A DNA stretch of 64,000 bases from Pseudomonas gingeri (lineage in GTDB: Bacteria; Pseudomonadota; Gammaproteobacteria; Pseudomonadales; Pseudomonadaceae). A model generated the notes under the pieces. That model worked only from the letters and a program-made list of their open reading frames with translations, ran no database searches and had not been told where the DNA came from. The DNA lies in contig NZ_JACAPR010000007.1 of NCBI RefSeq assembly GCF_013385635.1, positions 403,427 through 467,426 of the forward strand, in the 5' to 3' direction. This document shows positions 16,709-25,023 of the stretch, in pieces (the first letter of the stretch is position 1; each line of letters starts with the position of its first letter). Both the position numbers and the translations under genes were made by a program.

Positions 16709-17191
16709 TCAGCTGACTTCGGTCACGGTGTAGGTCTGGCGCACAGCGCCGACGCTGATCTGCACTTCGTCACCGTCGAGCTTGCCCAGCAGCGCCTGGC
16801 CCAGTGGTGAGCGCGGGCTGATCACGGTGATCGTCCGGCCCTCCCAATCGATCTTCAGGCCGGCGGCATCCGGAGCCAGGAACAATCGCTGCTCGCTGCC
16901 GTTCTCGGCTTCGAGGGTCAGCAGGGCGCCCAGCTGGATACCCGCGCTGTCGTCGTAAGGGCGCAACGGCAGTTCCCGGCACTGCTTGAGGGCCTGGCGG
17001 ATTTCCTCGACACGCCGGGCCTGCCCGGTCGCCAGGTACGAGGCTTCCAGGCCCAGGGTGTCGTACTTGTTTTCGGCGATGTTCTCTTCATGGGTCGCGG
17101 CTTCGTAGGCGGTCTGTGCCGCCCGTTGCAGGACATCGAGGTCGATCGCCAGAGTGTCGATGATTCGCTGGTGCAGTGCGTGCTTGTCCAT
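16709..17191 (-). CDS. GreA/GreB-family elongation factor-like protein
   Basis: A 160-residue protein. Residues about 1-75 form a helical, coiled-coil-like N-terminal domain. Residues about 80-158 form a GreA/GreB C-terminal FKBP-like domain, with S-P-L-G-Q-A-L-L-G-K and G-D-E-V typical of Gre/Rnk C-termini. Gre factors bind the RNA polymerase secondary channel and promote transcript cleavage. The coiled-coil tip here lacks an obvious D/E pair in the canonical position, so it may be a Gre-like modulator rather than a true cleavage factor. It follows a small membrane-protein gene on the same strand with 14 nt between them and has no clear ribosome site of its own, which suggests coupling. Confidence 0.82.
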   Translation of the reverse strand: MDKHALHQRIIDTLAIDLDVLQRAAQTAYEAATHEENIAENKYDTLGLEASYLATGQARRVEEIRQALKQCRELPLRPYDDSAGIQLGALLTLEAENGSEQRLFLAPDAAGLKIDWEGRTITVISPRSPLGQALLGKLDGDEVQISVGAVRQTYTVTEVS

Positions 17192-17205
17192 GCTGTGCAA
17201 ACGGC

Positions 17206-17613
17206 TCAATTGCAGAACTGCAGCACGTTGGCGCGGCTCTTGTCGCTGGGCGCGGTCTGGTCCTGCTGCAACCAGAACTGGCACTTGGGATTGGACAGGT
17301 TGCGATAGCTGTTGCGGGCCTGCTCCAGGCGCTGCTGTTCTTCGTTCTTGCGCAGGTTTTCCTTGTACTGCTCGAACATCTGCGTCGAGTCGCCGGGGGC
17401 TTGTGGCGCGACCGGCGCGGTGGGCTGGCTGATCTGCCGGACGGCCTCGGCGACAGGGGCCAATGGCTGCGCCACGAAGAGTCGGGCGATGAGCCAGGCG
17501 GTGAGGGCCAGCGCGACGAAGCCGAGCCAGATGCCCAGCGCGATACTGGCGGTCAACTGCAGTGGGTTGAGCGTGACGGACAAGCGGCGACGCGATTGTG
17601 GGCGATAAGGCAT
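17206..17613 (-). CDS. Single-pass membrane protein of unknown function
   Basis: A 135-residue protein with a basic N-terminus (R-R-R-L), one transmembrane segment at about 20-46, a Pro/Ala/Gln-rich linker, and a periplasmic helical region rich in Glu, Gln and Asn. The last third has two cysteines (K-C-Q-F-W and the C-terminal F-C-N) that could form a disulphide. AGGAGG stands directly upstream. It is transcribed with the Gre-like gene and faces away from earP. I do not recognise the family. Confidence 0.75.
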   Translation of the reverse strand: MPYRPQSRRRLSVTLNPLQLTASIALGIWLGFVALALTAWLIARLFVAQPLAPVAEAVRQISQPTAPVAPQAPGDSTQMFEQYKENLRKNEEQQRLEQARNSYRNLSNPKCQFWLQQDQTAPSDKSRANVLQFCN

Positions 17614-17738
17614 GGCAGCCTCCTGGCGGGCGGTTCTTCGCAGGATGCGATTGTCGCATGAAGATTAATCGACGTCGGCTCTTCTGCGCAGGTGGATTTA
17701 TGCGGACAATCGACGCCTTTGCCAAACGGAGCCCGTGC

Positions 17739-18872
17739 ATGCCGGCCAACTGGGATATTTTCTGCACCGTCGTCGACAACTATGGCGATATCGGCGTGAC
17801 CTGGCGCCTGGCCCGGCAACTGGTAGCCGAGCATGGCCTGGCCGTGCGCCTGTGGGTCGACGATCTGCGGGCTTTCGAGCGGTTGTGTCCGGAGCTCGAT
17901 ATCGAATGCGAGCAGCAGATCCAGGAAGGCGTCGAGGTGCGTCGCTGGTCGAGCGAGTGGCGGCCGGTGGTGGCGGCGGATGTGGTGATCGGCGCCTTTG
18001 CCTGCCAGTTACCCCACGATTACATGGAGGCGATGGCCCGGCGCGCGACCACGCCGTTGTGGCTCAACCTGGATTACCTGAGCGCCGAGGACTGGATTGT
18101 CGGTTGCCACGGTCTGCCATCGGTCAAGTACAAGCAGGTGCAGAAGTTCTTCTTCTTTCCGGGGTTTCAGCCGGGCACAGGCGGTTTGCTCAGGGAGGCG
18201 GGATTACTGGCGCAGCGCCAGGCCTTTCAAGCCGATCCCCTGGCGCGCCGGGATTTCCTGCGCGCCCTGGGCGTCAATCCGACGGACGGTGAACGGTTGA
18301 TCTCGCTTTTTGCCTACGAGAACGCAGGCGTGGCCAGTTGGCTCGAAGCCCTGGCGGCCGATACCCGTCCGACCCGACTGTTGGTGCCGGAAGGCCGGGT
18401 GCTGGCGGATGTCCAGGGTTGGTTGGGAAGCGGGCAGTTGGAGGCCGGGGCCATCGAGACACGCCGCGCCCTGACGGTGCAGGTGCTGCCGTTCGTCCCC
18501 CAGACGGCCTATGACCGCCTGCTCTGGAGCTGCGATTTCAACGCCGTACGCGGCGAAGATTCGTTTATTCGCGCGCAATGGGCCGGCCGGCCGCTGCTCT
18601 GGCATATCTACCGGCAGGAAGACGATATCCATCTGGACAAACTGGAGGCATTTCTCGCGTTGTATACCCTGGGCCTGTCCGAGCCGGCCCTGACCGCTTT
18701 CACTGGCTGGTGGCGGGCCTGGAACAGTGGAAATGACATGGGTGAAAGCTGGTCGGCGGTGCTGCGCAACGAGCTTGAGCTGACCGAACACGCCGAACAC
18801 TGGTGTCTGGAACAGGCTTCTCGGGCTGATCTTGCCGCGGCGCTGGTACTGTTTTATAGAAATTGGATATGA
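17739..18872 (+). CDS. earP: EF-P arginine rhamnosyltransferase EarP
   Basis: A 377-residue GT-B-fold glycosyltransferase that uses dTDP-L-rhamnose to rhamnosylate Arg32 of elongation factor P. The N-terminal W-D-I-F-C-T-V-V-D-N-Y-G-D-I-G-V-T-W is the EarP signature containing catalytic Asp residues. R-G-E-D-S-F-I-R-A-Q-W-A-G-R-P, near residue 270, is the sugar-nucleotide-binding loop. The ATG of MPANWDIF gives the family length and has GGAG nine bases upstream; the frame is open much further 5'. efp follows after 48 nt on the same strand, which supports the assignment. Confidence 0.95.
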   Translation: MPANWDIFCTVVDNYGDIGVTWRLARQLVAEHGLAVRLWVDDLRAFERLCPELDIECEQQIQEGVEVRRWSSEWRPVVAADVVIGAFACQLPHDYMEAMARRATTPLWLNLDYLSAEDWIVGCHGLPSVKYKQVQKFFFFPGFQPGTGGLLREAGLLAQRQAFQADPLARRDFLRALGVNPTDGERLISLFAYENAGVASWLEALAADTRPTRLLVPEGRVLADVQGWLGSGQLEAGAIETRRALTVQVLPFVPQTAYDRLLWSCDFNAVRGEDSFIRAQWAGRPLLWHIYRQEDDIHLDKLEAFLALYTLGLSEPALTAFTGWWRAWNSGNDMGESWSAVLRNELELTEHAEHWCLEQASRADLAAALVLFYRNWI

Positions 18873-18920
18873 TACGCGGCCTAGATTTATGTACATCCCA
18901 TCCAAATTCGGATATTCGCA

Positions 18921-19490
18921 ATGAAAACTGGTAAAGAACTGAAACCCGGTACCGTGATCCGTCTCGAAAACGATCCTTGGCTGGTTCAGAAAGCTGAATT
19001 CACCAAGTCCGGTCGTAACAGCGCGATCATGAAGACCAAGCTGAAGAACCTGCTGACCGGTTACAAGACCGAGATCGTCTACAGTGCCGACGACAAACTG
19101 GACGACGTAATCCTCGACCGTAAAGAAGCGACGCTGTCCTTCATCAGCGGCGACTCCTACACGTTCATGGACACCAGCGACTACACCATGTACGAGCTGA
19201 ACGCCGAAGATATCGAAGCCGTTCTGCCATTCGTGGAAGAAGGCATGACCGACGTCTGCGAAGCCGTCTTCTTCGAAGATCGCCTGGTTTCCGTAGAACT
19301 GCCGACCACCATCGTGCGGCAGGTTGACTACACCGAAGGTTCCGCTCGCGGTGACACTTCCGGCAAGGTGATGAAGCCTGCCAAGCTGAAGAATGGTACC
19401 GAACTGTCGGTAGCTGACTTCATCGAAATCGGTGACATGATCGAGATCGACACCCGTGAAGGCGGTTCCTACAAAGGCCGTGCCAAATAA
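18921..19490 (+). CDS. efp: Elongation factor P
   Basis: A 189-residue translation factor with the three beta-barrel domains of EF-P. It binds between the P and E sites and relieves ribosomes stalled at polyproline. The domain I loop carries K-S-G-R32-N-S-A, so the modified residue is arginine, matching EarP next door rather than the lysine/EpmA system. A gene-specific promoter probably lies in the AT-rich 48 nt after earP. The codons are strongly biased toward those of highly expressed genes. An intrinsic terminator follows. Confidence 0.98.
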   Translation: MKTGKELKPGTVIRLENDPWLVQKAEFTKSGRNSAIMKTKLKNLLTGYKTEIVYSADDKLDDVILDRKEATLSFISGDSYTFMDTSDYTMYELNAEDIEAVLPFVEEGMTDVCEAVFFEDRLVSVELPTTIVRQVDYTEGSARGDTSGKVMKPAKLKNGTELSVADFIEIGDMIEIDTREGGSYKGRAK

Positions 19491-19510
19491 GCACAGCTTT
19501 TCGCCGAACA

Positions 19511-19541
19511 AAAAAAGCCCGGGCATGTCCCGGGCTTTTTT
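19511..19541 (+). terminator. Intrinsic terminator of efp
   Basis: The stem GCCCGGG / CCCGGGC (19517-19523 and 19529-19535) with a 5-nt loop is flanked by six A and six T residues. It follows the efp stop by about 20 nt and could work in both directions. Confidence 0.95.
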
Positions 19542-19574
19542 GTGTCTGCTGTTTCTGGGGGCGCCGCCGTTCCT

Positions 19575-19660
19575 TGCAGGAGCCAGGCTTGCCAGCGATG
19601 GCATCCTTGCGGTCGATGCCGGACTCAAGGGCCTCTTCGCCGGCAAGCCGGCTCCTACAG
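19575..19660. repeat. REPIN
   Basis: An inverted pair of REP elements of the GTAGGAGC-CGGCTTGCCGGCGA type, the first copy slightly diverged, between the efp terminator and the end of the esterase gene. No gene is present in this 178-nt interval. Confidence 0.8.
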
Positions 19661-19668
19661 GGGGTGGC

Positions 19669-20688
19669 TTATTTCAGGTGTTCCTTCAGTTCCTGCGAAG
19701 CCTGCAGGAGGGCCGAACGGACCTCCGGTACCTGGCTGACCACATTGAGCAGGCCGAAGTCGTGGATCATGCCGTTGTAGCGCACGCTGGTCACCGGCAC
19801 GCCGGCTTCATCCAGCTTGCGGCCGTAGGCCTCGCCTTCGTCACGCAGGACGTCGGCCCCGGCGGTCTGGATCAGCGCCGGTGGCAGGCCCTTGAGCTGT
19901 GCCGTGGTAGCCCGCAGCGGTGAGGCGTAGATCTCGCTGCGTTGCTTGGCATCGGTGGTGTAATTGTCCCAGAACCATTTCATCATGTTCTTGCTGAGGA
20001 AGTGACCCTCGGCGAACTGGTTGTAGGACGCTGTCTCGAAACTGGCATCGGTCACCGGCCACAGCAGCAGTTGGAACTTGAGCGCCGGTGTGCCCTTGTC
20101 CTTGGCCATCAGACTGACTACTGCCGCCATGTTGCCGCCGACGCTGTTGCCGGCCACGGCCAGGCGCTTGCCGTCGACGTTGATTTCCTTGCCGTGCTCG
20201 GCCACCCATTCAGTCGCGGCGTAGGCCTGGTTGATCGCGGTCGGGTAGTGGGCTTCAGGTGACGGCGTGTAGTTGACGAATACCGCCGCCGCCCCGGAAC
20301 CCACCACCAGGTCGCGTACCAGCCGCTCGTGGGTCGGGAAATCCCCCAGCACCCAGCCGCCACCGTGGAAGAACATGAACACCGGCAATGTGCCCTTGAC
20401 CCCTGCCGGGCGGACGATGGTCAGCTCCAGCGGCTTGCCGTCGACCTGGATGGTCTTCTGGCTCACGTCGGTCTTGGGCAATGTCAGCTTGACCCCTGAC
20501 TGCGCGCCGGACAGTACGGCGCGGGCTTCTGCCGGTGTCATCTGTTCCATCGGCTTGCCCGTGCCGGCATTCAAAACGTCGAGAAAGGCCTGGGTGTTGT
20601 GTTCGACGCCGGTGTTTTCGGCGGCGAACGCCGTATGGACGGACAACGCGAGCAGGGTACCGGTCAGGACTTTGCTGAAAGTGTTCAT
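19669..20688 (-). CDS. Secreted alpha/beta hydrolase (HSL-type esterase)
   Basis: A 339-residue carboxylesterase of the hormone-sensitive-lipase group with a Sec signal peptide (about residues 1-22, cleavage after A-F-A). The oxyanion motif H-G-G-G-W lies near 109. The nucleophile motif reads G-N-S-V-G-G near 180, in place of the common G-D-S-A-G-G. The catalytic Asp (G-A-D-V-L-R-D) lies near 281 and His (I-H-D-F) near 311. It is therefore probably an active periplasmic or secreted esterase for small acyl esters. It sits downstream of ohr on the same strand with 26 nt between them, so ohr and the esterase may be co-transcribed. Confidence 0.9.
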   Translation of the reverse strand: MNTFSKVLTGTLLALSVHTAFAAENTGVEHNTQAFLDVLNAGTGKPMEQMTPAEARAVLSGAQSGVKLTLPKTDVSQKTIQVDGKPLELTIVRPAGVKGTLPVFMFFHGGGWVLGDFPTHERLVRDLVVGSGAAAVFVNYTPSPEAHYPTAINQAYAATEWVAEHGKEINVDGKRLAVAGNSVGGNMAAVVSLMAKDKGTPALKFQLLLWPVTDASFETASYNQFAEGHFLSKNMMKWFWDNYTTDAKQRSEIYASPLRATTAQLKGLPPALIQTAGADVLRDEGEAYGRKLDEAGVPVTSVRYNGMIHDFGLLNVVSQVPEVRSALLQASQELKEHLK

Positions 20689-20714
20689 GTACGGATCCTC
20701 AGGTGGCGGGTGGG

Positions 20715-21134
20715 TTAGACGGTGACGTGCAGGCGGACGTCGACGTTGCCACGGGTGGCGTTGGAGTACGGGCAGACCTGGTGGGCGGCGTCGACCAGGC
20801 TTTGTGCATCGGCCTGTTCCAGACCCGGCAGGCTGATGTGCAGGTCGATATCCAGGCCGAAACCACCAGGGATCTGGCCGATGCCGACGTGGGCGGTGAT
20901 CGAGGCGTCAGCCGGGATCTGGCGCTTGGTCTGGCTGGCGACGAATTTCAGCGCGCCGATAAAGCAGGCCGAGTAGCCGGCGGCGAACAGTTGCTCAGGA
21001 TTGGTGGCTGCACCGCCGGCACCGCCGAGTTCTTTGGGGGTGGCGAGCTTGACGTCCAGGATGTTGTCGCTGGAGATCGCACGGCCATCACGGCCACCGG
21101 TGGAAGTTGCAACTGCGGTATAGAGAGTTTGCAT
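20715..21134 (-). CDS. ohr: Organic hydroperoxide resistance protein Ohr
   Basis: A 139-residue OsmC/Ohr-family thiol peroxidase that reduces organic and lipid hydroperoxides. The two redox cysteines are present in Y-S-A-C-F (about residue 57) and V-C-P-Y-S-N-A-T-R-G-N (about residue 121). The Y-T-A-V-A-T-S-T-G-G-R-D-G start is typical of Ohr rather than OsmC. The regulator gene ohrR lies upstream on the same strand, separated by a 322-nt interval holding repeated GCGCTAA boxes and repeats. Confidence 0.96.
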   Translation of the reverse strand: MQTLYTAVATSTGGRDGRAISSDNILDVKLATPKELGGAGGAATNPEQLFAAGYSACFIGALKFVASQTKRQIPADASITAHVGIGQIPGGFGLDIDLHISLPGLEQADAQSLVDAAHQVCPYSNATRGNVDVRLHVTV

Positions 21135-21165
21135 GGCGAGCCTCGTCGTTTGAGAAATTTGTTTT

Positions 21166-21228
21166 GCGCTAAATGTTTGCGCGCTAAGTGACTGCGAGAT
21201 AAATGTATCGCGCTAATGTTTAGTGCGC
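21166..21228. promoter_or_regulatory. Repeated GCGCTAA boxes in the ohr promoter
   Basis: GCGCTAA occurs at 21166-21172, 21181-21187 and 21210-21216; the last forms an imperfect palindrome with TTAGTGCGC (21220-21228). The cluster begins about 30 nt upstream of the ohr start, where an OhrR operator would be expected. Binding by OhrR is inference. Confidence 0.5.
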
Positions 21229-21314
21229 AAGATAAATTTTCAAAAAGTTCTGAAGCGGATTTCCGAAGGGGCTGCGGTGCTTTAGCGGAGGAGGAGCAGA
21301 AGGGGCGCAACCTT

Positions 21315-21426
21315 TAGGAGCCGGGCTTGCCCGCGAAGCTTTTGAAGCGGACGCAGAGCGTCCATGGCGGCGTTGCCACGCGGAGCGTGGGAACGATCGG
21401 ATTCGTGGGCAAGGCCGGCTCCTACA
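21315..21426. repeat. Composite REP / half 107-bp-type repeat
   Basis: REP ends (TAGGAGC... and ...GGCTCCTACA) flank half of the element seen whole at 2339-2439, including GCGTGGGAACGATC. It lies in the non-coding interval between ohr and ohrR. It looks like an insertion of one repeat family into another, or a deletion derivative. Confidence 0.7.
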
Positions 21427-21456
21427 AGGGCCGGCGTTGCCTTGACAGCGGTGGGG

Positions 21457-21912
21457 CTATTGGAGGCTGTCTTGCAGATGCCCACGCAGGGCGAGCAGTT
21501 CGGCTTGTAGCGCGCGCAAGCGCTCCATGGAGCCACCACCGGCGGCGAGGATGCATTGCGGAATACTGCGGGCCTGCTCGTGCAGGGCGCGTCCGGCGGC
21601 GGTCAGTTCGACGATCACCACCCGTTCGTCGGCCTTGCTGCGGGTCCGGCTCAGCAGGCCCTCGCTTTCCAGGCGCTTGAGCAGGGGGGTCAGGGAGCCG
21701 GGGTCGGTCATCAGCTTGTGGCTGATCTCACCGACGGTCAGGCCGTCCTGTTCCCACAGCACGATCATCGCCAGGTATTGCGGGTAGGTCAGGTTCAGGG
21801 CCTGGAGCAGGGGCTTGTAGACCTTGGTCATCAACAACGAGGTGGAGTGCAGGGCAAAGCACACCTGATTGTCCAGGAGCAGGTCTTCACAGTGGTTGGT
21901 AATGCTGTTCAT
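21457..21912 (-). CDS. ohrR: MarR-family organic hydroperoxide sensor OhrR
   Basis: A 151-residue MarR-type winged-helix repressor. The sensing cysteine is in D-N-Q-V-C18-F-A-L, as in OhrR. L-T-Y-P-Q-Y-L-A-M-I follows, and the recognition region M-T-D-P-G-S-L-T-P-L-L-K-R-L-E-S-E-G-L lies near 68-86. C120 may act as the resolving cysteine. Oxidation by organic hydroperoxide releases DNA and derepresses ohr, which lies directly downstream. Confidence 0.95.
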   Translation of the reverse strand: MNSITNHCEDLLLDNQVCFALHSTSLLMTKVYKPLLQALNLTYPQYLAMIVLWEQDGLTVGEISHKLMTDPGSLTPLLKRLESEGLLSRTRSKADERVVIVELTAAGRALHEQARSIPQCILAAGGGSMERLRALQAELLALRGHLQDSLQ

Positions 21913-21985
21913 CGCTAGAGCCTTGTGTGTTACGTCTATTGAATCTAGCGGGCGAATCTTTAATGCGCCAGGGAATTTTCCCGGT

Positions 21986-22942
21986 CTAGTGACGCCCAAG
22001 TCCGCTTTGCAGGGCCAGATCCCAGGGCGGAACAGGGCTGAAACGGCTTTTGAGGAACTCCAGCAACAGACGGCTGCGGGAGTTGGCCGGTTGTTCCAGG
22101 CGTAGCGCATAGACTCCGGAGGTCTCGGGCGCGGGCAGGCCGTTTTCGCAGAACAGCGGCAACAGCTCCCCGCGCAGCAGGTACTCGCTGATCAGCCAGG
22201 TCGGCAGGTGGGCGATGCCCAGGCCGCTCAAGGCGCCGGACAGCATGGCCTCGGCGTTGTTCGAGGTCATGCGGATCCGTGACGGGCGGTGCAGTTGTAC
22301 CAGGCCGTCCTGATGGAAGCGCCAAGCCATCGGTGGGGCCAGTGCATCCCAGTCGAGGCCGTCGTGTCCACCCAGTTCATCGGGACGCAGCGGCGTACCA
22401 CGGTTTTTCAGATAGGTCGGGCTGGCGCAGGCGATCCGCACGATGCTTGCCAGGGGCGTGGCCACCAGCCGGGTATCGGCCATTTGTCCGGCGCGCAGGA
22501 CCAGGTCGACCTTGCCCAGGTTGGAGCCCTGCATATCGACGAAACTGTCGATCAGGTGCAGTTGCACGTCGAGCCCGGGGTAGTCGAGCAGGAAGTCGGC
22601 GATGGCCGGCGCCAGGTGACGACGGCCGAAGGCGGCGGGGGCATCAATGCGGATCAGGCCCTCCGGGGCGTTGCTCAGGGACACCGCTTCGGCTCGGGCC
22701 AGGCGCAGTTCGGCGACGATCCGCCGGGCCCGTTCGGCAAATGCCAGTCCGGCGGGCGTGGCGCGCACCGCGTGGGTGCTGCGAATGAACAGGCGGCTGC
22801 CGATCGAGTTTTCCAGGCTGTCGATGCGCCGGGCCACGGCCGATGGGGTCAACGGGTGACGCCGGGAGGCGGCGGAAAAGCTGCCGGTTTCCAGGACGTC
22901 GAGAAACAGGCCGAGTTGATCCGTAAGGCTGGTGGGATTCAT
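21986..22942 (-). CDS. LysR-family transcriptional regulator
   Basis: A 318-residue LysR regulator with the winged helix in residues about 5-65 (S-F-S-A-A-S-R-R) and a normal effector domain. The C-terminal tail (about 300-318) is slightly longer than usual. It is divergent from the TauE-like exporter gene with about 100 nt between the starts, so it may regulate that exporter. Confidence 0.92.
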   Translation of the reverse strand: MNPTSLTDQLGLFLDVLETGSFSAASRRHPLTPSAVARRIDSLENSIGSRLFIRSTHAVRATPAGLAFAERARRIVAELRLARAEAVSLSNAPEGLIRIDAPAAFGRRHLAPAIADFLLDYPGLDVQLHLIDSFVDMQGSNLGKVDLVLRAGQMADTRLVATPLASIVRIACASPTYLKNRGTPLRPDELGGHDGLDWDALAPPMAWRFHQDGLVQLHRPSRIRMTSNNAEAMLSGALSGLGIAHLPTWLISEYLLRGELLPLFCENGLPAPETSGVYALRLEQPANSRSRLLLEFLKSRFSPVPPWDLALQSGLGRH

Positions 22943-23045
22943 GGCGTTTGCTTGTGCGAGATTGGCATAGCCATTGTGCGTTGTTGTGCGTTTCCGCGCT
23001 AGAGCGGACTGCGTAGCATGAAGGGCACTGAGCGGGGAGACGGTT

Positions 23046-23795
23046 GTGATCGAATTGATTGAGTACCTGGTGCTGGGCGTCGTGATGGGCGGCGTGGGAG
23101 GAATATTCGGCATCGGCGGCGGCATGATCGCGATTCCGGTGCTGGGTATCCTGTTCGGTCTCGACCAGCAATTGGCCCAGGGTACGGCGTTGGTGATGGT
23201 GGTGCCGAATGTGGTGCTGGCGCTGCATCGCTACAACCAGCGCAATCGCATCGAGCTGCGCCATGCGCTGCCGCTGGTGCTGATGAGCTTCTGTTTTGCC
23301 TGGTTCGGCGCCCTCTGGGCGGTGGGACTGGACCCGCGCAGCATGCGCATGGGCTTTGTCGGTTTTCTGCTGGTACTGGCGCTGTTCTACCTGGTACGGC
23401 TGTTCATGGCGCAATCCCCGGTGTCGGCGCAGATGCGTTATCCCTGGCCGTGGCTGGGTGTACTGGGCGCGGCGTCCGGGACCATGGGCGGACTGTTCGG
23501 GGTCGGCGGGGCGGTGGTGGCCACGCCGTTCCTGACCAGCGTCTTCGGTACGTCGCAGGTGGTCGCCCAGGGCTTGTCGCTGGCCCTGGCGTTGCCAAGC
23601 ACCAGCGTCACGCTGGTGACCTACGCGGTGCACAACGAGGTGGACTGGCGCATGGGCATTCCCATGGCCGTCGGTGGCCTGATGAGCATCAGTTGGGGCG
23701 TGAAAGTGGCCTACGCCTTGCCCGAGAGAGTCCTGCGCGGCCTGTTTTGCGCCTATCTGGTGCTCGGTGCGTTGCTGCTCGGCTTCAAGGTTTGA
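23046..23795 (+). CDS. TauE/SafE-family membrane exporter
   Basis: A 249-residue inner-membrane protein with about eight helices arranged as two repeats. Each repeat begins with a glycine-rich motif: G-G-V-G-G-I-F-G-I-G-G-G near 15-26 and G-G-L-F-G-V-G-G-A near 148-156. This is the hallmark of TauE/SafE exporters of sulphite, sulphonates or organic acids. The start is GTG with GGGGAG upstream. The last 11 bases overlap the 3' end of the convergent LysR gene. Confidence 0.9.
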   Translation: MIELIEYLVLGVVMGGVGGIFGIGGGMIAIPVLGILFGLDQQLAQGTALVMVVPNVVLALHRYNQRNRIELRHALPLVLMSFCFAWFGALWAVGLDPRSMRMGFVGFLLVLALFYLVRLFMAQSPVSAQMRYPWPWLGVLGAASGTMGGLFGVGGAVVATPFLTSVFGTSQVVAQGLSLALALPSTSVTLVTYAVHNEVDWRMGIPMAVGGLMSISWGVKVAYALPERVLRGLFCAYLVLGALLLGFKV

Positions 23796-24675
23796 ACCCT
23801 TCGACGATGTACTCGGCCAGGCACTCGGTGATCGGCGAAGGTTTGTTCAGGTTGCGTATCAGCATGATGTTCAGCAGGGGTAACTGGGGCATGCCTTCGT
23901 CTTCGCCGAGGACGCGCCAGTCCTGGGGAATCAGGCTTTCCAGCTGGGCGGTCATCGCCAGCCCGGCGTTGACCACCGCCATGATCGTCGACAGGCTGGG
24001 GCAGGCATACGCCAGCCGATAGTCGCGGCCACGGGCATCCAGGGCGTTGCAGGCCCATTGGGTGCAGAAACAGTCCATGCCATCCATCGCCAGCGGCACG
24101 GGGGTCTGTTCGTGGATCGTGGCGTTCTGGGCCTCGGCCCAGACCAGACGCTCCTGGCGCAGCAACTGGCCAAGTTCGTTGCCCGGCTTGCGGGTGACGA
24201 TAGTCAGGTCCAGATCCTGGCGTTGCAGTAACTGCGTGGAGGATTCGCAGTTTACTTCCAGCTGGATCAGCGGGTAGGACTTGGCGAAACGCGACAGGAT
24301 CCCCGGCATGAAACGCATCACATAGTCATCCGGCACGCCGATGCGTACCAGGCCGACCATATGGGGTTCGCGCAGGGTATTGAAGACTTCACTCTGCAAC
24401 TTGAGGATTCGCCGGGCGTAGCCGAGCAGCACCTGGCCTTCGGCGGTCAGGCGCATCTGGCGCCCGTCGCGTTCGAACAACTGGCGCTGGACCACGTCTT
24501 CTTCCAGGCGTTTCATCTGCATGCTGACGGCCGACTGCGTGCGGTTGACCTGTTCGCCGGCCTTGGTGAACCCACCGTGCTCGGCAATGGCGACGAAGGT
24601 GCGCAGGACGTCGGTATCGATGCTCGGGTAGCTGGACAACTCATCAATCTCCGAGATGTATTGCATAAGAAACAT
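23785..24675 (-). CDS. LysR-family transcriptional regulator
   Basis: A 296-residue LysR regulator. The DNA-binding part is shifted by about 17 residues because of an N-terminal extension (I-S-E-I-D-E-L-S-S-Y). The helix-turn-helix reads G-G-F-T-K-A-G-E-Q-V-N-R-T-Q-S-A-V-S-M-Q-M-K-R-L-E. An alternative ATG lies three codons in. It is divergent from the DUF1127 gene and converges with the TauE-like exporter. The target is unknown. Confidence 0.92.
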   Translation of the reverse strand: MFLMQYISEIDELSSYPSIDTDVLRTFVAIAEHGGFTKAGEQVNRTQSAVSMQMKRLEEDVVQRQLFERDGRQMRLTAEGQVLLGYARRILKLQSEVFNTLREPHMVGLVRIGVPDDYVMRFMPGILSRFAKSYPLIQLEVNCESSTQLLQRQDLDLTIVTRKPGNELGQLLRQERLVWAEAQNATIHEQTPVPLAMDGMDCFCTQWACNALDARGRDYRLAYACPSLSTIMAVVNAGLAMTAQLESLIPQDWRVLGEDEGMPQLPLLNIMLIRNLNKPSPITECLAEYIVEGFKP

Positions 24676-24734
24676 TCGTTGGATTGATCTTAGCCCCGGG
24701 CGGAGACTTTAGTCATCCCCACATGGAGGGCAAG

Positions 24735-24965
24735 ATGATGAAAGGTCAAAAAGGTTATCTGCTGGTTGGCGCGGCCTCGCATTCGGGGTTGTCGCCAAGG
24801 GCCCTGTGGCAGCGGCTGGTGCGTTGGCACGATCTGTCGCGCGAGCGCCAGCTGCTGGCGGCGATGAGTGACGACGCGCTCAAGGACATCGGCCTCAGCC
24901 GCGCCGATGTCGATCGGGAAACCCACCAGCACTTCTGGAACGACCCGCTGGGCAAGGGACGTTGA
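24735..24965 (+). CDS. DUF1127 domain small protein
   Basis: A 76-residue basic protein ending in a DUF1127 domain: W-Q-R-L-V-R-W-H-D-L-S-R-E-R-Q-L-L-A-A-M-S-D-D-A-L-K-D-I-G-L-S-R-A-D, here written residue by residue. In some bacteria such short arginine-rich proteins bind RNA or act in phosphate and carbon regulation. GGAGGG precedes two adjacent ATG codons (24735 and 24738) and either could be used. It is divergent from a LysR gene and lies 58 nt before the YcaQ-type gene. Confidence 0.88.
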   Translation: MMKGQKGYLLVGAASHSGLSPRALWQRLVRWHDLSRERQLLAAMSDDALKDIGLSRADVDRETHQHFWNDPLGKGR

Positions 24966-25023
24966 TGAGGCTACACAAGCAGGCGGTGATTGCGGTAGTT
25001 TGCGGGTTCACAAGGAGGCGTGC

